In this document: piece by piece, positions 1-10,028 of the stretch
How the letters are laid out: every line of letters starts with the position of its first letter
Position numbering within the stretch: position 1 is the first letter of the stretch
Assembly (NCBI RefSeq): GCF_027244095.1
Contig: NC_069662.1
Location: 13,542,501 to 13,606,500, forward strand
Direction: 5' to 3'
Origin: Hemicordylus capensis
Lineage: Eukaryota; Chordata; Lepidosauria; Squamata; Cordylidae
DNA length: 64,000 nucleotides
Notes under the pieces: generated by a model
Database searches by the model: none
Told to the model about the DNA's origin: nothing
What the model saw: the letters and a program-made list of their open reading frames with translations, nothing else
Position numbers and translations under genes: made by a program

Positions 1-70
1 TTTGCAATCAAACTGGTACATGCACACCAGACTCCACTAATCTGATTGTTCCTGATAAATAGTGGGGCGA

Positions 71-561
71 TTCTCATGACCAACAAAAATTGGGCTAGGA
101 GAGCCTAGCCCAATTTTTGTTGGTCGTAAGAACGACCGGGTTCGCAGCTGAGCCCGGTGGTTCTTGAGCAGGTAACCCGCTCGAGAACCCCTGCTAAATA
201 GCAGGTTTGTGGAGCAAGCGCTCCAGCAAACCTGCTTTTTAGGCTCGTGAGTAGCCACGGTGCAGCTTCATGCCGCGCCTACTCATGAGTAGACCCCTGA
301 CCGGGAGGGGAAAAGCTGCCTCCTGGCTCGGGGGTCTCCCCAGTATGCCCTGCACACTCGTGCAGGGCATACTGGGGCTTGCGGAGGCCATGTGGCCCGC
401 GCTCCCCCCCCCCCCCGCCGGCTCCGTCTCGGAGCCAGCCATCATGTGGGCGGCCGATCCGGCCACCCTGGGCTCCCTGCCCACTTGTGAGTGGGGAGAG
501 CAGGCTTAGCCCGCTCTTCCCGCTCACCAGGAAAAACCAGGTCTCACTGATCGTGAGACCC
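71..561 (+). repeat. Hairpin-chain repeat, copy 1
   Basis: A roughly 490-bp GC-rich repeat made almost wholly of consecutive hairpins. The first has perfect 22-bp arms (78-99 and 104-125) around a 4-base loop. The next pairs 130-143 with 150-163 (two mismatches). Another spans 198-234, and one has perfect 18-bp arms at 338-355 and 360-377. Shorter ones follow near 420-436, 485-505 and 541-561. The same order of hairpins recurs at 6015, 9632 and 10823 (last one inverted). No coding frame is conserved. I do not recognise the family; it behaves like a non-autonomous DNA element (MITE-like). Confidence 0.75.
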
Positions 562-1112
562 AGTCCAGTAACAGTTGGTGCATACGAGGATCATGACCTG
601 TATGTCTGTTATAAAGGTGCATAAAACTCCAGCCTTGGTTGTGCACTCTCTTTTTCTCTCCACTTACAGACAAAGCAAACACATTTGCCAAGTTACCTGA
701 GACAGCTCCTTGTCCCATATCCAAACCTTGAGATCCTTTTCAGAGGCCTTGCTTCGAGTGCAAATGAGGTGAGGCAGGTGGCTACAAGGGGGAGAGGCCT
801 TTTTGGTGGTGGCACCCCATTTATGGAATAGCCTCCCCAGTGAAGCTCACCTGGCATCGTCATTTGGTGTGTTTCTTTTTTTAAAATTATATTTTATTAT
901 AATCTTTGGTTTTGTTTTATGTGTTTTAATAATATGTTTTACTCAGTTGTTTTATTGATTTACTTTGTGAACCATTGTTGTGCTAAAAATGGATTTCTCT
1001 GAGCAAGCAACTGAAGTCTGAGGTATATGTATAGGCACATATCTAAGATGGCTGAAGAAATGCTAAGCTAACTAGCTGTAATGCAAATACTGAACTGAAG
1101 TAACCTTGCTTA
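562..1112 (+). repeat. Degenerate L2-type LINE 3' end and flank
   Basis: No gene. From about 725 to 1010 the plus strand resembles the C-terminal end and 3' UTR of squamate L2-type LINEs: a decayed motif for a product ending in the family's conserved Trp/Asn-Leu-Pro region near 820-840, then an AT-rich tail with a 'tttgtgaacca'-like motif near 965. The rest of the interval shows nothing I can name. Confidence 0.4.
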
Positions 1113-2095
1113 GGGATGTGCAAACCAGTTCGATGGTTCGAGGGGGTTCTATGGTTCGGTTCAATGGTTCAGGGGTTTGGGTTCTAACCAACCCCCCCCC
1201 ATTCCATCCGGACTGAGACTGAACCCCCCAACCAGTACACGAATTTTTTTTCCAGAATTCTTTTTTAACCTTTTCTCCCCTCTGGGGTAGCTCCTTGGGG
1301 CGCTGGGTCCAGGGAGGTTATCCCTCCTGCTGCTGGCCTTCGAAATGCTAGCCTTTTCATCCAGTTTTTCAGCACATTCGAGCCTTGGTAAAATGGTGCG
1401 GTGCCCAAAATGGCCCTGAGCCTTGCAGGGTCCATTTGCTCATGTGCAGCAGCCACCATTTTGGGCAATGCAGAAGCACATAGTTTGGTGTGGTGGCCAA
1501 AATGGTGGCTGCTGCACATGTGCAAATGGTCTCTGTGAGGCCCTAGGCCATGCCAGGCCTTGCAGAGGCCATTTCCACATGCATGGTGGCCGCCATTTTG
1601 GCTTCCATGCCAATCTACGGAGGCCCAAATGGGCCAAACAATTGGCCAGAATGGCCAGAGGTGGTGATTTTGGAGGCTGGTGGGCGGGAGGGGGAACCTC
1701 CGCGAAATTATGATTAATAACCATAAATAATCAAAGGTTATGGATGTTGATTTGGTTCTTTGTATCCATCCTGAGACCAAGACTGAACTCAAATCTGTTA
1801 GTGCCTTCTTCAAGAAGTTCTGTGATTGGTGTGATGTGTGATCACATATATGGCCTCTGCACATGGGCGGAAGCCAATCAATGTCAGAGCCACACAGCAC
1901 AGGCAGGCTCTTAGGGAGTGCAGGGGGCCTTCTAGGAGCAGTGGTATGACTGCCACAAGACCAGTAAGGCTCTTTAGAATCCTTTTTGAGGATTCCCCCA
2001 CCCTTTTGCTTGCAAAGGGGAATCCTCAGCAGATTCTCCTTTAAAAGCATAGCCCTTGAACTGTTGAACCAGATCAACCCGGTTCAACCCAGTGG
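1113..2095. mobile_element. Non-autonomous hAT-like element with internal foldback
   Basis: The left end at about 1113 starts 'tagggatgtgcaaaccagtt', the TIR style of several other hAT copies here. The interior holds an inverted repeat: about 1430-1465 pairs with 1497-1532 (one mismatch seen in about 36 bases). A second block near 1985-2050 resembles sequence at 48225-48310. The right end near 2060-2095 is 'gaaccagatcaacccggttc'-like but lacks a clean TIR, so that limit is approximate. Confidence 0.5.
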
Positions 2096-2752
2096 CTGAC
2101 TCATAGAAAAGATCAGATCAGTTATAAAATGTTTGTAAATTTATATCACTACACTAAACCTCAATGTTTAGTAGATTTCTGGGAGCTTCTTAAGTATCCT
2201 CCCTAACTAATAGGTAAACGTTCTCAGCCCAGTAACCAGTTTCATTAAACCACATGATGACGTGATGAAAAACATTTCAGAAGCATTCTGCATACTGCAC
2301 GGACCATAATCCTTCCTCAGCATCATCTTGCACTTATTTCTTATCCATTGCTGCCATCAAGTGGCCATATTTGTCAAATGCATGAATTTACATGTTTCAT
2401 TAATTAGCAAAGTGTTTCTAGGTCTCGCAACAGGGGCAAAACTTTTGAAAAGTATAATGTTCTGGCAAAAAAGTCATCTATATTTTTTATTTATCAGTGA
2501 TCACAGAGTACCAGCAAAAGATTATGGGATTACTGGGTGGGTCAGGGGCAACAAATCAGTTTCATTCTTGGGATGGTATCAAATGTTCTGGTCATGATAA
2601 CGTTTGGGTTGCGACTCCAATAAATAGAAGCAGGAGTGTAGACATCCTGCAAATAAAGTGACATAGAGACAAGGAAAGCGACAGGCATTTAAGAGGGAGA
2701 TATACCCGGGGGTGCATGTGTCTCTGTGTGTATATAAGGCTTCACAGTAAGG
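2096..2752. other. Unassigned intergenic DNA
   Basis: AT-rich non-coding sequence. Neither a conserved frame nor clear repeat ends were seen. Confidence 0.4.
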
Positions 2753-3137
2753 GTGCGCACAAACCAATTTGAGAAGAACTGGTTCAATAGCTTAATCACA
2801 ACCCGAGCACAGAAATGACTAGTGGGCACATGCAGAGGCCTTCAAAATTGCCACTGTGAGCAGGGAGAGGGCCAAAAAGGCTGGTAAACGGGCTGAACCG
2901 GTCCTTAAAAAACCGGGGGAGGTCAGCGGGGGGAGCAGGAAACATTGGAGGCCCCCCCCCCCCGCCAACCAGGTGGTAAGTTTGCTTTTGGGGAGGGTTT
3001 AGAACCCCCAAGCCAACCCAGGGGGTTCGGCTCGAGTCAAGCCAAACCAAGCCCTGTTTAGCTTGAGGTTGAGCCATCTAACAGGCCCAGTTCAGTGGCA
3101 AACCAGCTCGACCAAGCTGGTTCATACATCCCTGTTG
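2753..3137. mobile_element. Short non-autonomous hAT-like element
   Basis: About 385 bp. The left end 'agggtgcgcacaaaccaatt' and the right end 'gctggttcatacatccct' are imperfect inverted repeats of the TAGGGATGTGC type. The interior is GC-rich and non-coding, with a poly-C run at 2948-2962. I could not fix the target-site duplication. Confidence 0.5.
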
Positions 3138-3451
3138 CATTATAGAAAGCATGCTGTGAGTACTCTGCTAACAGATTCCCAAATGACTCATTAGAGTTAC
3201 AGAAAGTTTGTTGGATCTCTTGATCTTCTCCCTCTAGAGTTTAATCAAAGCTCTTAGTTTCCTTCACAAGGGTGACACTCAATTGATCACTTTGGACCTC
3301 ATCACTGCTATCCAGAGTTTGGTTTACCTAAGAAATCATTAGAGTACAGGGACTCATAGGCAATCCATCTCAGAGGACTCCCATCTCAGAGGACTCCCAT
3401 CTCATTAACTCTCAGGCAGTATACATCCTATGCAACTAATAGTAAAAGTTT
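3138..3451. other. Unassigned intergenic DNA
   Basis: No gene or transposon end seen. A short direct repeat of 'cagaggactcccatct' occurs near 3370-3405. Confidence 0.4.
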
Positions 3452-3453
3452 GC

Positions 3454-3492
<39 letters not shown>
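3452..3492 (+). repeat. (TATC)n microsatellite
   Basis: About ten uninterrupted TATC/CTAT units directly abut the 3' end of the inverted L2-type LINE that follows, as is common at LINE tails. Confidence 0.9.
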
Positions 3493-3895
3493 ATATTTCT
3501 ATACTGCCTGATATGCATATCTCTAGGTGGTGTACAAAATTTAAAATATTTAAAAGTCACAAATTAAAACACATGACAATAAAAACAATAAAATTATTAA
3601 AACAAGTTTTTAAAATTATTAAAATTAATTCTGATTAAAAGTCTGAGAGAACAGGAGGGTCTTGAGGTTCTTCCTGAAAACAAACCAAGAAGGAGATGCT
3701 CTTATCTCAGCAGGAAGTTTATTCCAAAGCCCTGGGATAGCCACAGAGAAAGCCCGGTCCTGGGTCGCCACCAAACGAGCCAGTGGCAACTGTAACCAGA
3801 CCTCTCCAGAAGATCGTAACAAGCAGCAGGGAATATGACAAAGGAGGAGCTCTCTCAAATAACTTGGACCCAAGCCACTAAGGGCTTTAGAGGTA
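3493..3895 (-). mobile_element. L2-type LINE 3' end (antisense)
   Basis: Read on the minus strand this is the last part of an L2-like ORF2 plus 3' UTR. It has the end of the 'KAL-GLGP-YLRELLL' region (about 3890-3845), then 'LVATQDRAFSVAIPGLWNKL' (about 3770-3715), the usual C-terminal block of L2-clade LINEs, and then an AT-rich tail ending in the TATC repeat. It is 5'-truncated and joins a hAT transposase fragment at about 3895, suggesting one inserted next to or into the other. Confidence 0.75.
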
Positions 3896-4290
3896 ATAAC
3901 CAGTTTGCCTTCAAGACCAGCTGCTCGACCAACTCAGCATCCAGATGTAAGCGTAGAAAGGTCACCACGTCCCCGGCCATGGAGAACAACTTCTCTCTTG
4001 AGACACTGATTGGCAGGCATGAGAGGAACCAGACAGCAATGGTTCCCAAGTCCAGCCAAACTTGGCGTTGGCAACATGTTGCCCAAAGGTGGAATGGCTC
4101 CATATCCTGGATTTCCACCGGCTCCTGCAAGTAGAGCAGAACAGTCTGCTCAGCATGGCTGCAGCAAGAGGCAGGTTCCTCCCGTCTCTCTGGCAAGACA
4201 CCAAAGAAGCTCTCCGTGAACCACGTGGTGGTGGAATGCAGAGGTGGCACTGGCTGCCCTGTTGGTTCCACTGCCAGAGAAATCACACTG
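3896..4290 (-). pseudogene. hAT transposase C-terminal fragment (hATC domain)
   Basis: The minus-strand translation from about 4286 carries 'HAEQTVLLYLQEPVE', then 'FHLWATCCQRQVWLDLGTIA', and then 'SREKLFSMAGDVVTFLR' and 'LDAELVEQLVLKANWLLPL'. This lines up step by step with the C-terminus of the large transposase at 17670-20438 ('SAEQCIAQYLEEPVE', 'FWATRCQVWPDLAVVAVRLL', 'RVFSHAGDVVTPSRSCLDAG'). It is the hAT dimerisation (hATC) region only; nothing upstream of it is recognisable. It is a decayed relative, probably of the same hAT subfamily, not a host gene. Confidence 0.75.
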
Positions 4291-4307
4291 CTCGACTGGG
4301 AAGAAGT

Positions 4308-4345
4308 GGTGGTGGTGGTGGTGGTGGCGGCGGCGGCGGCAGTGC
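4308..4345 (+). repeat. (GGT)n/(GGC)n trinucleotide repeat
   Basis: About seven GGT units run into five GGC units. Frames through it give poly-Val/Ala or poly-Pro, which are spurious. Confidence 0.9.
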
Positions 4346-4787
4346 TGCTGGGAGCACTATTTTTCTGTTACTCAGGAAAGGGGAGGGAACATGATGATTT
4401 CTAAGATGAAATATGTATATGAGGGAGGGCAAAGGATCCTCGGGTCTGACCCATGGTGACCAAGGATGCTCTTGCAATGGCTCACCCTGGGAAAGCAGTC
4501 TACAGACACCAAAACACACTCCTACCCCCATAGTGGCTTGCTGCCAGGGGACTAGCACTCTCATGAGAGGGCCAGTCTACTGGGGAGGACATTAGGCTCT
4601 CCAACCTTCGATCTGCCCCAGTTGTCTACAACCCCAAGAGAGTGGGGTCACCATTCTGAGCAAAAATAGATGGACATATTCAAATAGGTGGATGGGCTGG
4701 CAGAGGGCACACTTTGACTGCTCCTTCACAGAAGTTGCCAAGAGATTGCCGGGGTATCTGTCCCCGTGACTTGCTTGTGTGGAGCAA
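4346..4787. other. Unassigned intergenic DNA
   Basis: No supported gene. Open frames here are short and lack homology cues. The motif 'actctcatgagagggccagt' near 4555 recurs in altered form near 4989 and 5119. Confidence 0.4.
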
Positions 4788-4937
4788 TCAGCTGCAGGGG
4801 AGTAACAGCAGGAGAGAGGTCATGCCCTCAACTCCTGCCTGTGGCTTCCAGCAGCATCTGGTGGGCCACTGTGTGAAACAGGGTGCTGGACTAGATGGGC
4901 CTTGGGCCTGATCCAGCAGGGCTGTTCTTATGTTCTA
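4788..4937 (+). mobile_element. CR1-like LINE 3' end
   Basis: A plus-strand CR1-type 3' terminus: 'tggtgggccactgtgtgaaa' (from 4860), 'ggactagatgggcc' and the terminal 'ttcttatgttct'. Close relatives end the CR1 copies at about 31141 and 55995. The element is heavily 5'-truncated. Confidence 0.75.
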
Positions 4938-5689
4938 ACCAGGTTGGCAGCATCTGTTGTCCGGCTCACATGTCTATCTCCATGGCCTGACACTCTCGTG
5001 AGAGATTGGTCCATAGGAGAAGGGGTTTTATTGCACATTATTAGCAATTCTCCCTGACACCCCTGTCCCCACAGATGGTTCTTCTTATGAGTTGTGAGGG
5101 GATATCCCCAAGGCTTTACACTCTCATGAATGAGTGGTCCGCTCTGGAGCAGCATCCATTCTCATCCCCGAGGAGAAATCTCCCCTGTCACCATTGGCAA
5201 TACTTATCCTGCTGCCCAGCCCTTCTCATGGGTGAGCCTAAGGACCACACACATTCACCCAAGGGAAAGGAGCTGAGCCCCCCCCCCCTTCCCAGCATCA
5301 TTGTGCAAAAACAGAGCTATTGGGTTCCTGGTTGGGGCTGCCCTTTAAACCTCACCCCTGGTATCACTGCCCTGCCATATGTTGCCATCCCAGCGACCTA
5401 ATGGGATTGGCCTGTCTTTTGTAGACACTGTGACTGCATGTGCTTGTGAACATACATCTTGATCACTTCATTTTCAGAGAGCTAAGCACATAGTGCCTGT
5501 CTTGCAATCCCATCAGCTGTCTCTCCTGATTGCCGGGGGGGGGGGGTAGAAGGGACAGAGTGCAAAGAGGGCATGGCCTCATGTGACTTTCCCATTTGAC
5601 AGGCATTGAAGCTTGGGATAGGATGTGGCAGTGTCCCTGTTGCCAGGCAACTGCTTTCTTAGATCAGAGACAGGTGGCGGGGCATGTCC
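4938..5689. other. Unassigned intergenic DNA
   Basis: No gene seen. It contains two of the three 'cactctcRtga' motifs (4989, 5119) and poly-C/poly-G runs at 5278-5290 and 5536-5548. It may be old repeat material. Confidence 0.4.
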
Positions 5690-5958
5690 TCAGAGAGGCG
5701 GCCAGCAAGAAGGACCACAGGCACGGAGTGGGTGCAATCCCAGGCGGGTCTGGGCCACACTCTCTATGATTACAGTTCCAGAAACTGCATGAAACCTCAG
5801 ATTGGAGTGGTGAAACTCACTACAAACTGGAGTTTGGTGAGGGAAACTGCAGGTTGCTTCTGCCATGAAACCATGGTTGCGTTGCACACATTCGGACATT
5901 CACAAATTCAAACCTCTGCTCCATTTAACTGTGATTTTGTGTTACATGTGAATGTGGC
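5690..5958 (-). mobile_element. MITE, inverted relative of 13312-13761
   Basis: The right end 'gttacatgtgaatgtggcc' matches the inverted left end of the element at 13312 ('ggccccaatcgcacgtaac'). The inner 'gaaacctcagattggagtgg' and 'gtgaaactcactacaaactg' stretches match the other copy in reverse. The left end has decayed, so its limit is approximate. Confidence 0.5.
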
Positions 5959-6014
5959 CATGATCATCATTGGGGGAAACAAAACTGAAGTTTCTAAAGA
6001 GAAACAGTGAGGCT

Positions 6015-6498
6015 ATTCTGATGATCAGCCGAAATCGGGCTAGGGGAGCCTAGCCTAATTTCAGCTGATCGTGGGAGCCACTGGGCTCGCAGGTGAGCCC
6101 AGTGGCTCCCAGGCGGTTAACCTGCCTAAGTATCCCTCCCCTTAAACCGGGTTTGTAGAGCAAGCACTACACAAACCCGTTTTTCAAAATTGAGTAGCCA
6201 CGGAGTGGCTCTGCGCCACGGCTACTCATGAGTAGGGGAGGCGAAAAGCTGCCTTCTGGCTCCGGGGGTCTCTCCTGTATGCCCAGTGCGCTTGTGCACA
6301 GGGCATACTGGAGCTTCCAGGGGCTGTGCAGCCCCTGAACTCCCCAGCCCCCGCTGGCTCCGTCACAGAGCCAGCAGTCGTGTGGGCGGTCAATCCGGCT
6401 GCCCAGGGCTCCCAGCCTGCTCATCTGCCGGGAAAGCGGGCTTAGCCCGCTCTCCCCGCAAACCCGGCCAAAGCGGGTCTCATGGGTCGTGAGACCCA
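6015..6498 (+). repeat. Hairpin-chain repeat, copy 2
   Basis: Same hairpin order as copy 1. The first stem is 6023-6044 with 6049-6070 (three mismatches in 22) and the second is 6075-6088 with 6095-6108 (perfect). Others follow, including 'gggctgtgcagccc' near 6325, 'tggctccgtcacagagcca' near 6356 and 'gcgggcttagcccgc' near 6434. The stem bases differ from copy 1, yet pairing is kept. Confidence 0.75.
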
Positions 6499-6555
6499 CC
6501 TCAGTGTGTCCTCCCCCATTCCAAGGAGCTTAAAATGGGTATGGTATAGAAACCA

Positions 6556-6710
6556 CTTATAATGGGAACAGGATAGAAACCACTCCACCATAGACAGCCC
6601 ATTCATTTCTGGGGTGGTTTTTCTCCCAATTGACTTATAATGGGAGTGGGATATAAACCACCCCACCATAGAATGCCCATTCATTTGGGGGGTAGTTTTC
6701 TTCCTTATGT
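6556..6710 (+). repeat. 78-bp tandem duplication
   Basis: Two imperfect 78-bp units start at 6556 and 6634, both with 'cttataatggga', a 'cccattcattt' block and a 'ggtggttttt'-like end. Non-coding. Confidence 0.75.
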
Positions 6711-7401
6711 CATATTTTTATTAATAACGTAAATATCATAGCTGGTTAAGGGCCATACTTGTAGATATGTACTAGAGCCCAGGTAAGAGTTTGAAAACAA
6801 GAGCATAGCTGAGAGAGTGGAGGTTTGTTTATTTACACAACTTTACACAACTGGGAATGAAAATCCACCCCAAATTCCAGATGAGAGTTAAAAACACAGA
6901 ACCATAAATTACATTGGTCCACATGTTGTGCAGAGTTACAAGGGCAGTGTAGATCTGCCTGCACTGCTGCAGATGTCTAACAAAATGCAAGGAGTCTTGC
7001 ACTTTTCTTCAAGAGCACAAATGTTTTGAGTAGAACTCCTGGTCTCCAGAAGCACTAGTAAGATCAGAAATACATTGATTGACTTTTAGCCATGTGTTTC
7101 TGATCTTAGTAGTGCCTTCCAGAATCCAGGAACAATACTCAACATATTTGCACTCTTGTGCAAAAATAGAAGACCCCCGGTGCTTCATTAGATGTCCACA
7201 GCAGTCTGGCCAAATCCACTCCACCCTCATAATGCTGGCAACAGTGGCCATCATACAGTGTCACATGCAGTTTGATGCACAATGAAGCCGTTTATTTGAT
7301 TTGATTTAAATATCAATGTGATACATTGTGTAGGTGCGTATATCTCTACATTATGTAGGAATACCCCTGAAGCAAAAGACAAGTCTAAGTAACCAACCAT
7401 A
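6711..7401. other. Unassigned DNA downstream of the olfactory receptor gene
   Basis: No gene or repeat end recognised. It lies 3' of the minus-strand receptor gene and may hold its 3' UTR. No polyadenylation signal is claimed. Confidence 0.4.
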
Positions 7402-8394
7402 TTACACTACAATTCTGTAACTGCAGAACTTAAGAAGGGCTTTCCTCAAAGCATTCTTAACTTCTTTGTTTCTCAGACTGTATATCAGTGGATTAAACAA
7501 CGGGGTCAAAACAATGTAGAAGAGAGAGAAGATTTTGTTCCAGCTCCGCAGTGTGTCTGTTCTTGGCAACAGATAGACAATCATGATTGTGCCATAGAAA
7601 ATTGACACAACAATGAGGTGAGAAGAGCAGGTCGAGAAAGCCTTTTGCCTCCCAGTGGTAGATGAGATTCTCAGAATGGCTAATATGATGCAAATGTAGG
7701 ATGCCAGAGTTAGAATGAAGGGTGGAAGTGAACATAAGGCTGCCAGAAGTGTAGTTATCAGTTCTATCACACGGGTGTCACTGCATGATAGCTTTAACAG
7801 TGGGCTATAGTCACAAAAGAAATGGTCAATCGCGTTGGGACCACAGAAGGTTAATTGCCGCATTAAATACATTGTCAGATTAATGATCAGCAAACTGCTT
7901 AACCAAGACCCAGCTGCTAACTGGAAGCAAACTTTGACATCCATAAGAGCTGCATACAGCAACGGCTTGCATATTGCCACATACCTATCATAAGACATCA
8001 CCGCCAGTAGATAGCATTCCGTACCTGCCAGGAGACTAAAAAAATAAAATTGCGTCTTGCAGCCGGCAACAGTAATGGTGGTGCCCTGGTGGAGGAAGCC
8101 AGTGAGCATCTTTGGTACAATATTGGAACTGTAGCAGATTTCCAAGCAGGACAGATTCCCCAGGAAGAAATACATAGGGGTGTGAAGGCTGTGATCAGAC
8201 ACCACCAGGGCAACGATGAGGATGTTCCCAACCATGGTCACAATGTAGATCAGTAGGAAGAGCAGAAACAGAAGGAAATCCAAGTCACCCAGATTCCCAA
8301 ATCCCAGCAGGAGGAATTCAGTGACAGTTGTAGAGTTTTCTAGGTTGCCCGTCATCAGACTCATGGCAGGAGTGCTGGGACCTTCAAAGATCAT
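7402..8394 (-). CDS. Olfactory receptor, class II, intact
   Basis: Single-exon odorant receptor of the rhodopsin-like GPCR class, expected in cilia of olfactory neurons and coupled to a Gs/olf-type G protein. The 330-residue frame is uninterrupted. Hallmarks in order: an Asn-Ser-Thr glycosylation site (20-22), GN in TM1 (56-57), 'LHTPMYFFLGNLS' (70-82), 'MSYDRYVAICKPL' at the end of TM3 (133-145; the usual Ala of MAYDRY is Ser), paired extracellular-loop cysteines around 184-204, 'RQKAFSTCSSHL' before TM6 (249-260), and 'PLFNPLIYSLRNK' in TM7 (298-310). Met11 or Met14 would give the more usual N-terminal length, so the true start may be 8364 or 8355. The 'GNLSCLEICYSS' TM2 loop hints at the family 6/11 group; this is tentative. 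The pseudogene at 23687-24671 is a related paralogue. Only the coding exon is visible. Confidence 0.93.
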   Translation of the reverse strand: MIFEGPSTPAMSLMTGNLENSTTVTEFLLLGFGNLGDLDFLLFLLFLLIYIVTMVGNILIVALVVSDHSLHTPMYFFLGNLSCLEICYSSNIVPKMLTGFLHQGTTITVAGCKTQFYFFSLLAGTECYLLAVMSYDRYVAICKPLLYAALMDVKVCFQLAAGSWLSSLLIINLTMYLMRQLTFCGPNAIDHFFCDYSPLLKLSCSDTRVIELITTLLAALCSLPPFILTLASYICIILAILRISSTTGRQKAFSTCSSHLIVVSIFYGTIMIVYLLPRTDTLRSWNKIFSLFYIVLTPLFNPLIYSLRNKEVKNALRKALLKFCSYRIVV

Positions 8395-8635
8395 ATGAAC
8401 ATATCAAGGTGCCTCAAACTCAGTCAGATCATTGAACCGTCTAGCCCATCATTAACTCTGGCCAGCAGCAGCTCTGCTGCCTCAAGCAACAGTTTTCCCC
8501 GGCACCTGTTATCAAGATGCGAAGAGTAAACCTCAGACCTGCCTGAAATCCTTTTTGACTGGAGATGCCATGGACTGAACCTGGGACCTTCAGCATGCAA
8601 AGAAAAATGCTCTACCATTGAGCTATGTCATTAAA
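8395..8635 (-). mobile_element. tRNA-derived MIR-like SINE (antisense)
   Basis: Read on the minus strand it starts with a tRNA-like A box ('tagctcaatggtagagcatt', about 8632-8613) and has a B box ('ggttcagtcc', about 8587-8578). It runs through a degenerate core toward a tail of the 'agatgg--caatg-tctgac' type near 8440. It lies directly upstream of the olfactory receptor start. Confidence 0.7.
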
Positions 8636-9034
8636 TGCATGTCCTCCTAGCTCGGGGCTCAACTTTACTCAAATACCTCTCCAATGCAACTATTTAATCC
8701 CAAGTGTGCCACTAGCGACACTTCCTGGATTCAAACATAGCAATTAGTCTGCTTTGGGTGTGTGGCAAAAGTCCATCCACCAGGCCTCCCACAAAGAAAT
8801 GCTATCCTCCCATGGAGTTCCCTGGCATAGTTGACCGCTCTTGCACTACGCAGCCCCAGCTCTTAAAGAAAAGAACCAGATTCTTTTTCTGCTCAGATTC
8901 AATACAAGGAGAATCAGAAAAATCGATACCAGTATTCAAAATTTATTGGCTGCCTTAGTACTGGTAGGCTATGCAGTTCTATCTGTGAGAAAATGCAAAT
9001 TGGAATTTCTCTGAATGTTTTGCTAGAACTCTGT
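8636..9034. other. Unassigned intergenic DNA
   Basis: No supported gene or repeat boundary. Confidence 0.4.
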
Positions 9035-9480
9035 GAGGTCATTCACACAATCAAAAACTGCGTTCTACCCAGGTTTGGGAGATGTGTGGGCTCCCGATTT
9101 TTGGTTGTGTGGAAGCAAAGTAAGAGGAAAACCTCTTATTTGAGGGGGGATGCACTCATACGGTGTATTATTGGGGCTCTGATGGGTGGGGTGACTCATG
9201 GTGGCGCTTCCCTGCACCCAACCTCTGGAGCAGATGGGCAAGTTGCAGATGAACTGATGGCGAGCTGCCACACATCTGGGCAGGATCATCTTCAGGCAGA
9301 GTAAGTAAAATCCACTTTCCCCACAGACAGCCTGGTGCACTTCTCACTGATCATGAGAACGGCTCCTATCATTTCCACCCAGGGTTTCCTCCAACCTTGC
9401 TTCCACACAACCAAAAATTGGGAGCACACACAGCTCCCAAACCCAAGTAGAACACAGTTTTTGATTGTGTGAATGACCTC
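9035..9480. mobile_element. MITE with long terminal inverted repeats
   Basis: The outer 26 bp at 9035-9060 and 9455-9480 are perfect inverted copies ('gaggtcattcacacaatc...'). Imperfect pairing continues inward to about 100 bp on each side. The 446-bp element has no transposase. The target-site duplication is not clear, so the superfamily is open. Confidence 0.85.
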
Positions 9481-9631
9481 TATAACTGTCCATTTCAGCC
9501 TCTTCTGCTGCTGGATTCCTCACTCAAACATCTGTTCATTATGTAGCAACTATCTACATCTTCTCTCAATACCCATCCTCTGTCTCACTTCTGTGCCTTA
9601 TTTCAAGGTCCTTCATCCCTCATGTGACATT

Positions 9632-10028
9632 TATTCTCACGACCGCAGGAAAGTTGGGTGAGGGAGCCCAGCAAACTGCACTATATAAACACCCCCCCCC
9701 ATTAAACAAGGTTAGTGGAGTGAGCGCTCTGCTAACCCCGTTTTCCCGATTGTGAGATGCCCAACCAGGAGGCTACAGCAAGTCTCCCAGTGTTGGGAGT
9801 CCCCCCAGAATGCCCCACGCACTCACATAGGGCATCTTGGGACTTCCGGGGGCCAGGAAGCCCCCGATCCCCGATGCCCCTACTGGCTCCGTGGCGAAGC
9901 TGGTAGTCTTGCAGGTGGCTGATCTTGCTGCCCAGGGTGAGCTCCCTGCTCATCTGCAGGGAAAGTGGGTTAAGCCCACTCTTCCCACAGAGTCCGGTTA
10001 GGCTCTACACACATATCATGTATAGCCC
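9632..10028 (+). repeat. Hairpin-chain repeat, copy 3 (decayed)
   Basis: Starts 'attctcacgaccgcagg' and keeps several family hairpins: 'ggttagtggagtgagcgctc' with its partner near 9712-9736, the 'gaatgcccca...agggcatctt' stem near 9808-9836, 'gtgggttaagcccac' near 9965, and a terminal 'ggctctacac...tatagccc' stem. The first two stems are largely lost, so this is an older or variant copy. Confidence 0.6.

Noticed and set aside
71-561. Hairpin array considered as CRISPR-like or attachment-site array
   Set aside because: The hairpins differ in sequence from one another, there is no constant repeat with unique spacers, and the genome is a vertebrate's.
4216-4459. Frames with poly-Val/poly-Trp near 4300
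   Set aside because: Produced by the GGT/GGC trinucleotide repeat.
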